Shown piece by piece: positions 55,250-64,000 of a DNA stretch of 64,000 bases. The position numbers were made by a program, and so were the translations under genes. Source of the DNA: Anolis sagrei (lineage: Eukaryota; Chordata; Lepidosauria; Squamata; Anolidae); NCBI RefSeq assembly GCF_037176765.1, contig NC_090023.1, forward strand, positions 146,916,866-146,980,865, given 5' to 3'. Under the pieces are notes generated by a model that did not search any database, was not told where the DNA came from, and was given only the letters and a program-made list of their open reading frames with translations. Positions within the stretch are counted from its first letter, which is position 1; each line of letters opens with the position of its first letter.

Positions 55250-55470
55250 AAATTATTTATTTATTTATTTATTTCTGGTATTTCTACCCCGTATCTTCTC
55301 TACCCCCGGAAGGGGATTTAGGATGGCTTACAACGATACAATGCCAATACATAACAATTACAATAATAAAACCACAATTAAATACATAAAGTAACAATTA
55401 AAAAGCAGTACATAAAGCATTAATTAAAACAGTAAAATGAAAAGAAGGCTTGCAATGTGTCTTAACATGA
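55250..55470 (-). mobile_element. L2-group LINE 3' end
   Basis: (TTTA)n, then CTACCCCGTATCTTCTCTAC, CCCCGGAAGGGGATTTAGGA and TGGCTTACAACG. Confidence 0.6.
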
Positions 55471-56832
55471 GGCAACCCACATGCTATTGAAGGGACAACC
55501 AGTAGATGTCACCTGTGTAACACGGATTTTAAAGCAACTTCAGATAATGGTTGTGGGTGTTGCCTTCAAAGAATGAAGCAGGGCAGCGTGGGATAGTTTA
55601 ATGTATACTGTGGATAGACTTGAGGTGGAAAACTTCTATGAGGAGAGGGCTTTTATTTCAGAATGAATTCAGAAATTGCAACTGATCATTTTCTGTTTCA
55701 TATTTTAACAGGATTTAGTAGGAAAATCTTTTTAGATTGCTATGCATTCCTGTGTAAATTTTAAACATTTGCTGCCCACGATGTATTTTCACACTCTACT
55801 TGCTTACTTGTTTTCTTCTGAGAAGAGGGATTGAAGAGGCGCAAACATCTTCAGCTACATAAACTCTTGTTACTGTTTTTAAGGTTTTAAAGGAATGATG
55901 CCCTTCTGCGTAAGCTTTGTGTCAAATGTATATCAGCCTGTTACCACAGCTTTGCACAAAATGTGCCTCTCCTAGGTCAAGCCCAAATTTTTTTGCCTTG
56001 TTCTTTGGTGTCAGGGTATCCTAATCAGATACAGAAATAATATGTAATATCTGATATTTGTTTCAGGCTTATGCAGATAGTGGGTTCGTTGCTCGGGGGT
56101 TGAGAATTATAATTTCTTTCCACTTGAGAGACAAAAGCGGAAGAACAGCAGTGGTTCATCTCTCAAGAATCTTGAAGGAAAGAACAGGGACTCCTTACTT
56201 TGACAGATGAGAGATGCTAAGCTGAAGTAGATGCCTTGAAGGGATAGGAAATTGCAATATCCCTCCTCTCCCGAGGAAAACAATAGTGACAATTTTCTAT
56301 TGAGCATCCTGGAGAAAGCAGCAGTGGATTCAGGCGTATGCAGATAGGGATGTGAAGCAAAAAGCAGGCCAGGGTAGAGCCTGTCAATCAATGTTTTCAA
56401 GATATTTTGAACTGAGGGCTACAGGAGAAGGGATATAAACTCCTAGAAGCCTGCCTATTAAATGGTTAGATTAGGTCAGTTAGGAAAAGGGAAAGAGTGG
56501 AGATCAGAATAAGATTGGGAGCTGAAAACGTAGTTAATCAAAATGGAAACAACAGTCACAAAATCAAAAGAACATTAAAACTTGGAAGGACAGCTATGAA
56601 GCAAATAGCCAAGATCCTGAAGTGTAAATATATGATTAAACACTGAAGTTGAAATTGTTCATTTGACAGCCTATAGTAAATTATACAACGATGTGGCTTT
56701 TATTTATTTGTTTCCGCTTTACAAATGTTCCCTATTGGTCTACTCTCCCTTGTGGATTTCAGTACAAGTATATTCGCCTTTGACCTATTATGCTACTTCC
56801 CATCCTTTTTTGCCACTTTTATCATTTTTTGA
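55471..56832. other. Unassigned stretch
   Basis: No gene or known repeat recognised. Confidence 0.35.
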
Positions 56833-57163
56833 TGGGTCGCAGTGGCATAGCGGGTTAAACGGCTAAGCTGCAGAACTTGCTGATCAGAAGGTCGCCAGTT
56901 CAAATCTATGGATGAGGTAAGCTCCCGTTGTTAGCCCCAGCTTCTGCCAACCTAGCAGTTCAAAAACATGCAAATGTGAGTAGATCAATAGGTACTGCTT
57001 TGGTAGGAAGATAACATTCCATGCAGTTATGCCGGCCACATGACCTAGGAGGTGTCTATGGACAACGCCAGCTCTTTGGTTTAGAAATGGAGATGAGCAC
57101 ATCCCACCAGAGCCGGACCCAACTTGACTTAAAGTCAAAGGGAAACCTTTACCTTTACCTATC
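56833..57163 (+). mobile_element. Sauria-type SINE, near full length
   Basis: It starts GGGTCGCAGTGGCATAGCGG, GTTAAACGGCTAAGC, with the B-box region GGTCGCCAGTTCAAATC, and ends GGGAAACCTTTACCTTTACC. Confidence 0.8.
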
Positions 57164-58389
57164 TTTTTTAATGGGTTATATCTTTCAATTTTTACATTCC
57201 AATCATAGGAGTCATCCCATCAAGTCTCCATTACAGTTATAAAATCAAATTTGCCTTCCAGCACTAGAACATGAAGCTTGTATAATTTTTCCCCAAACTC
57301 TGTGTATTGGTCTATAAACATATAAAGCCTTGTTTGTTCTCACTTTTTATTCTACTGTGATTTTTTTACTGTTGCTCTTATCCTCCCTTCCATTGTCCCT
57401 CTAGAATTTCCATCTTTGTGTTTAGAGTTTGTCTTTGGATAGGTCATCTCCAAGCCCCAACAATTTAGTTTAAAGCTCTCTTGATAAGATTTGCTTTGTT
57501 TTTACAAAAAAACCCAAACATTTTTTGTGAAGTGTTGTCCATCTGACTATGGTTCCAGAAGGAAAACCTCTCCCATCAACTCCATCTATGTACCTAGAAA
57601 TTAACTTGCAATTCGTTTTCTTAAAGTGATTTTTGTTTAGGTTGACATTCATTAGTTCATTTTCTTTTCACATTTGATATTTGTATTACTTCTACCTGTC
57701 ATTGCTTCGGCTTATTGTTCTAATGTTTCCCTTTACCTTGAGGATCCTGTTTAATTTGTTTTATTTGCTGTAATCTATGTTGTATCTTAATTGAAAAGGG
57801 AAAACATATTTTAATGGAAGCGATATCTTAATGCTCTTTGTCCAGCCTGAATATTATGCTGGACTCTGACCAAGTAAAATAATCAATGGCTCTGAAAACA
57901 CATGAAAAATGGATAGCTCTGAAGAACTCCCCTGGGGTCCCCTGGGGAAGTCAACATTAATTGATTTAATTCTTTTTGTGGTGACTATACGTTATGTATA
58001 TAACTTTTAAATTAAAAGCTGTTTATATTCTTTTTCTATATATATTTTAAAAAGAGGGCTGCAGATTCTACTCTCTTTTTAAAGACAAATAATATCAAAA
58101 CACCACTCGCATTTTATGCATCTACTGCCTGTCCAAGGCAAGCCTAATTAGTCCCAGTGCTCTCTTACATTTTATTTTTCATACTTTAATTTAAAATAGT
58201 TAATAAGCTATTAAATAGATGTTTTATAAACTTAAATGGGTATTTTTTAAAGGTTGTATAATTGCATGGAAGTAGGAAACAGGTAACAGAACAGAATAGG
58301 TTGAAAACTGAAATCATGAATACTTCTAGAATGCATGTTATTTTGCTTACAATTAGTATAGCTAAAAGGACTCCTAAGGGCTTGATTAT
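57164..58389. other. Unassigned AT-rich stretch
   Basis: No gene or repeat recognised. Confidence 0.35.
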
Positions 58390-58397
58390 CCCTAATA

Positions 58398-58910
58398 CAG
58401 GGATTCTCAAACTGTGCTCTGTGGATCCCTTGGGGCTCCATGGGTAATAGTGAGGGGTTCCGTCGCACCATGCTGCTTCCCGGTTCCTCCTCTTTCCTCC
58501 TCCTGAGAAATGCAGGGAAATTAAAGTTTTGAGCTGTCGGAAACAACAGCAGCTGCATCCTTTCTCCCCCACCTCCTTTGCTGCCCAGACTTTTTCTTGC
58601 TGCCCAGACCCCCCCCCTCCATTTCTTTGCTCAGGGGGTACTTTGATTGTGTTTTTTCTGCATGGCAGGAGGGGGGTTGGACTGGATGGCCTAAGGGGTT
58701 TCTGTTGTTGTTGATATTGTTGTTGTTATTAATCATTATTACAAAGGCTGGATGGCCATCTGTTGTGTTTTCCTACTTGGCAGGAGGGAGTGGACTGGAT
58801 GGCCTCTGCTATTATTATTATTATTATTATTACAAAGGTCAGGTGGGCATCTGTTGTGTTTTCCTGCTTGGCAGAAGGCAGTTGGACTGGATGACCTCAT
58901 GGGTTTCTGC

Positions 58911-58954
<44 letters not shown>

Positions 58955-59342
58955 GAAAGACTGGGTGGCCATCTGTTTGGGTGCTTTGATTGTGCTTTTC
59001 CTGTATGGCCAAAGGGAGTTGGACTGGATGCCACTGAAATACTGTTAAGTTTATATTGATTTAAATTGTTCTTCATTTTCGATATTGTATAGTTCTTTCT
59101 TTCCTTTTTCTTTTCTCTTATTTTTTTGTTTTTGTTTTTGTTTTGTTTTGGTTTTGCACTGTGCAATTAGTTTATGCAAACATTCTCCATTCATCTGCCA
59201 TAGACCTGGCCCATTCCTTTTATACATAAAAAAAACCACACACAACATAATATATAGTATATAAACATTTCTTGAGCTTCCATGAGAAAGTTTTGCTTCC
59301 AAAAGGGCTCCGCGGATTAGGACAGGGTTTAGAGAACCCCTG
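58398..59342. mobile_element. hAT element, CAGGGRTTCTC family, 945 bp
   Basis: The ends are CAGGGATTCTCAAACTGTGC and the complement of CAGGGGTTCTCTAAACCCTG, with a perfect 8-bp duplication CCCTAATA (58390-58397, 59343-59350). There is no transposase. The interior is filled by the CR1-derived minisatellite at 58629-59037. Confidence 0.85.
58629..59037 (+). repeat. Minisatellite of CR1-derived units with (ATT)n or (GTT)n spacers
   Basis: Four units of about 80-120 bp start near 58629, 58746, 58840 and 58960. Each has the CR1 end (GGCTGGATGGCCATCTGTT, TTTTCCTGCTTGGCAG, GGACTGGATGGCC). The first three are followed by a trinucleotide run of different length. Confidence 0.75.
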
Positions 59343-59350
59343 CCCTAATA

Positions 59351-60109
59351 ATCTATTAAGTCCTGATATAAGATCTTGAAATATGCTCATTTATATATTG
59401 TGGGATTGTTACTCGAGTATTGATATTTTTTGCATATTCTGAGAACTAATATTTTCTAGTACACATTTGTACATTGTGTATTTAATTATGTTACATTGCC
59501 CATACAAGGCAGCAGATATGTCAATGCCCATGCTGTCATCTCCACTCTCTTATTCAACAGCCACACACACATATAGAAAAATACAAGGAAAAGAAGAGAT
59601 CCTAGCAGTCAGTAAGTGCCATGTAAAATCTTTAACAGCTTGGTGATGAATACAAGGGGTCACTCCAAAACTCTAAATACAAAAAAAAATGATATTTCTT
59701 CATATACAGTAGCATTTGAGGGTTAAAAACAAGGCAATATCAAAGTCTGCCATCACATTGTATAGTAGAACAACATGTAAGATCTAATATTTTCCCATAA
59801 CAATTGTATAATATGGTTATATTATACATGGAATTTAAACAGAGGGGAGAAAGGAGCAGGAGGAAATTGCATTTTCCAAGCAACACAAATTCATATGTAG
59901 ATAAAAATATAGCTGTCTTGCAGAAAATGCATTTCCTCACCTCTGAATAACCCATAATGATTCAGAAACTGCTGGTGGTTTTTGGCTCCTGGGAAAGTTA
60001 TCGCTCAGCAATAGAGAGCTGTGACTATCCTTTGATGAGGAGCTGTCCTTTCAGTACTGTCTCAGTTATTCAGATCACACTTACAGGGCTGTTTGCCACT
60101 CTCCGTTTT
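59351..60109. other. Unassigned stretch
   Basis: Nothing recognised. Confidence 0.35.
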
Positions 60110-60300
60110 GTTCATTAACAGCATGAGAGAACATAGTGTAGTGGTTTGAGTGTTGGACTAGGAGGCAGGGTTCAAATCATGCCATGCAAATCAACCAGGC
60201 AAGTCACACAATCTTAGTGGAAGGGCATGGCAAGCTCCTTTTGAAGAAATATTGCCTGTGTTAGGTTTGCCTTAAGGTTACCCATTGCTGGAAAGTACTT
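60110..60300 (+). mobile_element. tRNA-derived SINE, second family, head and body
   Basis: The tRNA-like head has A box TAGTGTAGTGGTTTGAGTG and B box region GGGTTCAAATCATGCC. The body has CAGGCAAGTCACACAATC and GGTTTGCCTTAAGGTTACCC. The 3' end is missing. Confidence 0.65.
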
Positions 60301-61014
60301 AATAGCAAACATCAACAAGGTAACCATAGAAATTGATGCATCTGCAGTCCTCCTGCCTAAATAGCCCAACAGGAGTGTGATACAGAAACTATCACAAACA
60401 CAAGCTGGCACTTAGAATTTCTAAAACTAGCTTCAGAGGGAACACATTTCCTGAGGACAGGCAACGCTGATCACAGGCAACACATTTTGGTGCTATCTTT
60501 GTTGTGAAAATCATTGTTAGATAAATACTTAGATAAAGACATAGACATATATATATACATGTGAAGAAGGGAAAGGAGAAACTGGCCACAGTTAACATAT
60601 CATCAAGTCTGTGGAGCAATATCCCACCTATTGCATGTCCTCTATATAATATGTTCTGCAGAATACATACTATTAATAAAATAAATAACAAAAGATAACT
60701 ATTGTCAGATTAGCTGTTGATGTGATGCTTTTCCAATCAAGTATAACATTGTGTACCCACAGCATATAATGTTGACTTTAGCAATTTTGAGAACAAGGCA
60801 TGTTGTATCTTGAGGACACCCATAAGAAGGAAGATGGGCACTGTTCTCTCTGTCTCCTTATGTGCAGTTACCATAACAACTCCACATAAGGCTTCAATAA
60901 AAATAGAAACCAGTTTTGCCTCCTGTTCTCACTTTGTTTTCCAGGACTGACCTGCTTCAGAAGGTCTTACTTATATTTGAGACTCCAGCATGCGTTAGGC
61001 CCTGAAGTGAGGAG
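60301..61014. other. Unassigned stretch
   Basis: No gene or repeat recognised. Confidence 0.35.
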
Positions 61015-61500
61015 AAGCATCCCTCTTTCTCTATATCTTCCCCCCTTCCTTCGCTCCCTTTCCTTCCTTCCCTTTTTTATTTCCTTCTCTCCTTCCTTCC
61101 TTCCTTCTCTAACTTTCCTTCCCTCCCTTTTTCTTTCCCTCCCCCTTTCTCTCCTTTCTTCCTTCTCTACCTCTTTCTTTCCTTTCTTCTCTCTTTGCTT
61201 CCGTGCTTCCTTCTCCCTTTCCTTCTTTCTTTCTTTCCCTCCCTCCCTCTTTCTTTCCTTCTTTTTCCCCCCTCCCCTCCCCTCTTTTTTCCCCTTTTTC
61301 TGTATTGTCATTTAGCTTTTCATCATTTAGCTTTTTGGGGCTTTTTAAGTCCCCTCTGTTGTGTTTTTCAGTGTTTTTATGAGTGAAGGACATACACTGG
61401 GTTGTTAGGTGTCCTGTGTCCAAATTTGGTGTCAATTTGTCCAGTGGTTTTTGAGTTCTGTTAATCCCACAATCTGACAATACATTTTTATTTATATAGA
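61015..61500 (-). mobile_element. Helitron 5' part with a polypurine tract
   Basis: On the minus strand A|TCTATATAAATAAAAATGTA at 61500, then GGATTAACAGAACTC, CACCAAATTTGGACACAGG and CACTGAAAAACACAAC. After 61300 the sequence is about 280 bp of almost pure purine (GGAAG/GGAGA, minus strand). The 3' CTAG end was not found. Confidence 0.6.
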
Positions 61501-61503
61501 TTA

Positions 61504-62325
61504 CTAGCCATCCCCTGCCACGCGTTGCAGTGATCTGGAAAATAAAGTAATGGTTTCTAATCTATGCAATTTCTTTCTGTTTGTGGGTAAACGGTATTTC
61601 TTGTTGTGTCTGGTTTGCCTACTCTGGAACATGCAACATATCGTTGTCCTTCTTTAGCGGCCCCTTTCAAATCTATTATATTGTATCTCTCTCTGTGTGA
61701 ATCATATAGATCTCTATCTATGACTGGATGGCTCTTTGTCAGGAGGGCTTTGATTAGATTTTCTTGCCCTGGTGAAGTTGGACTGGATGGCCTTAAGTAT
61801 TTTCTGTTGGTTATGGGAGTTCTGTGTGGGAAATTTGGTCCAGTTCTATCGTTGATGGAGTTCGGAATGCTCATTGATTGTAAGAGAACTATAAATCCCA
61901 GCAACTACAACTCCCAAATGTCGAGGTCTATTTCCCCCAAACTCCATCTGTATTTATATTTGGGCATATTGAGTATTCATGCCAAGTTTGGTCCAGATCC
62001 ATCATTGTTTGAGTCCACAGTGCTCTCTGGATGTAGGTGAACTACAACTCCCAAACTCAAGGTCAATGCCCACCAAACCCTTCCAATATTTTGTGTTGGT
62101 CATGGGAGTTCTGTGTGCCAAGTTTGGTTCAATTGATAGAGTTCGGAATGCTCTTTGATTATAGGTGAACTATAAATCCCAGCAACTACAACTTCAAAAT
62201 GACAAAATCATAATTTTTTGAGTGATGGTCACTCCTTGTGTTGTGGAACATTTATTGCCAAATTTGGTGTGATTTCGTTTATTGGTTCTTTTGTTTTTAA
62301 GCTACTCATTATGCACAGAGCATTT
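61504..62325 (-). mobile_element. Helitron, long form, 5' end decayed
   Basis: The 3' end on the minus strand is CACTGCAACGCGTGGC, then GGGGATGGCTAG|T at 61504. The interior resembles 24749-25638, with the same order of modules and the CR1-like block (CCCTTTCAAATC on the plus strand). It stands 3 bp from the 5' end of the next copy. Confidence 0.65.
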
Positions 62326-62329
62326 TTAA

Positions 62330-62407
<78 letters not shown>
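62330..62407 (+). repeat. (GATA)n microsatellite
   Basis: About 19 perfect TAGA units ending about 25 bp before the CpG island. Confidence 0.95.
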
Positions 62408-62429
62408 TATTAAGTGGGGAGGAGAGGCG

Positions 62430-63060
62430 GAAAGGCGCCCCTGGCTCCTGACAGGGGAGAAGCTCTCCTTGCGCGCTTGGCCCCGCCCACACGCCCAGCC
62501 GCCCTCCCGCCTTTTTTCCTGGGCTCCGGGCGCCGCGTGCCGGGTTGGCACCTGGGCCGCCTTGACAGAGCCCCGCGCGCCAGGCTGCTGAAGGGGCGGG
62601 GCTGGGGCAAAGAGGCCGCTGATTGGCGCCGGCGGGAGGGGAGGGGCGGGGCAAGGCGGCCTGGGGGCTGCTGCAATCCGCGGGCATCAGCAAGGCGGCC
62701 TCCCTGTCTGTCTACCTGCTGCGGGAGGAGGAGCTGCGGCGGCAGGCAGGCAGGCAAGCAGGCAGGCAGGGTCTTCTTCACTGCTGCTCGGCCCGTGGCC
62801 AGGCTCCTCCGCGGGGGAAGGACGGGGCAGCTCTGCAGCAGTCTGCCCAGGTGAGCGGAGGCGTCGGCGGCCAGACAAAGGGTTGCGGCGGTGGCGGGGC
62901 TGCCTCTCAGGATGGCCAAGCGCCCTCGCTGGCTGAGCAGCTGAGGGACAGATGGAGGCGGGGGGCGGGCGCGGAGGAGGAGGAGGAGGAGGAGGGGCAG
63001 CCCTGCAGGTTTCTTGGGGAGGGAGGGAGGGAGGGGAGGGGGCTTCATCCTTTGTGCCGA
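62430..63060 (+). promoter_or_regulatory. CpG island, probable promoter and first exon of a plus-strand gene
   Basis: A sharp change to GC- and CpG-rich sequence: GC boxes (GCCCCGCCCACACGCCC at 62481, GGGGCGGGG twice near 62593 and 62643) and an inverted CCAAT box (GCTGATTGGC, 62617-62626) at a typical promoter distance. A plausible first exon runs from about 62660 to 62850, ending TCTGCCCAG|GTGAGC, and would be non-coding. From human order FBXL15 and PSD are divergent neighbours, so PSD is the leading candidate. No PSD protein sequence occurs here. Confidence 0.55.
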
Positions 63061-63599
63061 ATCCCTGCTCAACCCCTCGGAATGCGGGGAGCAGCCTCTT
63101 GGGGTCTCTTGGAAAGGAAGGGGGCTGGGAAGCTGAGGCGCCTCCGCACCCCTTGGCACCCCATGGAGCCCTATACACCTGAAGGAGAGGCCTTAAAGAA
63201 GGGGGGGGTTAGGAAGGAGGGCCCCCTCCTCCGCCTCAGGTCTGGTGCCTTTCCCTCAGAAGGAGAGGCCATCTTGAACTTGCTTCCCTTCAAGCCATGC
63301 TTCCCCTTTTTTGCGATCTGAGTCTATTCCCTCAGAAGCCGAAGCCGTTATCCATTGAAGCCAAACCTCAGTTCCTTCCTGCCTTTTTAAAAATGCAGAC
63401 TTAACAGGGCTGTTTCACACTCTTCCTCTTTTGGGGTGAGCATTTTGGACATTGGGTGGCTGAACTCCTGGCACCTCATCCCACAAGAGGCCTTGGGCTA
63501 AGAGCATAGGCCAGGCACCCAGCACTGTCTACAGGTGGCTGGAAGTTCAAAGTCTTCTACTCCTGGCCTGAAGCCTGCACCCAACATTGTCTTGGTGTT

Positions 63600-63755
63600 T
63601 CTTCAGCCCTTTCCACACCACTGTATAAAATCCATATTGAATTGGATTGTATGGCAGAATGGACCCAGATAACCCAGTTCAAAGCAGATATTGTGGATTA
63701 TCGGCCTTGATATTCTGGATTATATGGCAGTGTGGAAGGACCCTAAGGTCAATTG
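63600..63755. mobile_element. Palindromic MITE, TATGGCAGTGTAGA family
   Basis: CCCTTTCCACACCACTGTAT, then TTCAAAGCAGATATTGTGG and TATATGGCAGTGTGGAAGGA, CCCTAAGG. Confidence 0.6.
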
Positions 63756-63844
63756 TTATCTGTATAGCTGTGATTCCCAGCCAGGAACCACTTGACTAGG
63801 GACCACTTGACTTTGACATGTTCCATTTAAAGCTAAACTGTCCA

Positions 63845-64000
63845 TTTAGCCTGAAGAAGAGAAGGCTGAGAGGAGACATGATAGCCATGTATGTGAGAGG
63901 AAGTAATAGGGAGGAGGGAGCAAGCTTTATTCTGCTGCCCTGGAGACTAGGACACGGAGCAATGGCTTCAAAGTACAAGAAAGGAGATTCCTTTTGAACA
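63845..64000 (+). mobile_element. CR1 LINE, end of ORF2, cut by the window edge
   Basis: CTGAAGAAGAGAAGGCTGAG, AGGAGACATGATAGCCATG, GGACACGGAGCAATGGCTTC and AAAGGAGATTCC match the CR1 region just before the RK.FL block seen at 12.3 and 13.2 kb. Confidence 0.7.

Noticed and set aside
60125-60180. Possible tRNA gene
   Set aside because: A and B boxes are present but the cloverleaf does not close and SINE body follows; it is a SINE head.
60967-61480. Lys/Glu/Arg-rich and Ser/Phe/Leu-rich open frames
   Set aside because: Products of a polypurine/polypyrimidine tract within a Helitron.
62410-63321. Long open frames on both strands (up to 249 residues)
   Set aside because: High GC removes stop codons by chance; composition is Pro/Arg/Gly-rich with no domain. 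Best explained by the CpG island.

Overview
This is a gene-poor, repeat-rich window of nuclear DNA from a squamate reptile, most likely a lizard. The case rests on the mix of repeats: tRNA-derived SINEs with a (TTTACC)n tail of the Sauria SINE type, BovB, CR1 (with its ATTCTATG-type tail), L2-like and L1 LINEs, Penelope-like elements, Helitrons, and many short hAT and mariner elements with intact target duplications. Such a mix is typical of lizards and unlike birds or mammals. I saw no retroviral or other virus-derived element, no rRNA or tRNA gene and no bacterial-type feature.

One host protein gene is clear. FBXL15 lies on the minus strand between 52201 and 41961 in four coding exons with GT-AG introns. 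It encodes a 297-residue F-box and leucine-rich-repeat protein, the substrate receptor of an SCF ubiquitin ligase. Its CpG-rich promoter at about 52.2-52.33 kb has a perfect CRE and a YY1-type motif. A second, stronger CpG island at 62.43-63.06 kb looks like the promoter and first exon of a plus-strand gene that continues beyond the window. From human gene order (PSD and FBXL15 are head to head) PSD is the best guess, but no coding sequence here proves it.

Layout: 1-0.93 kb, L1 tail; 2.1-6.3 kb, SINE, hAT, a tandem of Helitrons and a Penelope-like tail; 7.3-15.9 kb, several LINE fragments, a foldback element and a hAT transposase remnant; 17-25.9 kb, SINEs, Helitrons and a LINE broken by a hAT MITE and by a mariner; 26.6-37 kb, nested hAT elements and LINE fragments; 41.9-52.3 kb, FBXL15 with transposon-filled introns; 52.6-62.3 kb, SINEs, hATs and Helitrons; 62.4-64 kb, CpG island and CR1. 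Several long stretches hold nothing I can name. Two of them (about 4.1-4.6 and 29.7-30.1 kb) read like conserved non-coding sequence.

The most notable structures are a near-perfect 110-bp palindrome with no spacer in FBXL15 intron 1; head-to-tail Helitron junctions with no base between the copies; a mariner inserted at the YADD catalytic box of a LINE; a sequence module shared by Helitrons and two hAT families; a three-level nest of transposons with all target duplications readable; and an in-frame upstream ATG that could extend FBXL15 by 38 residues. No wholly new biological system is evident.
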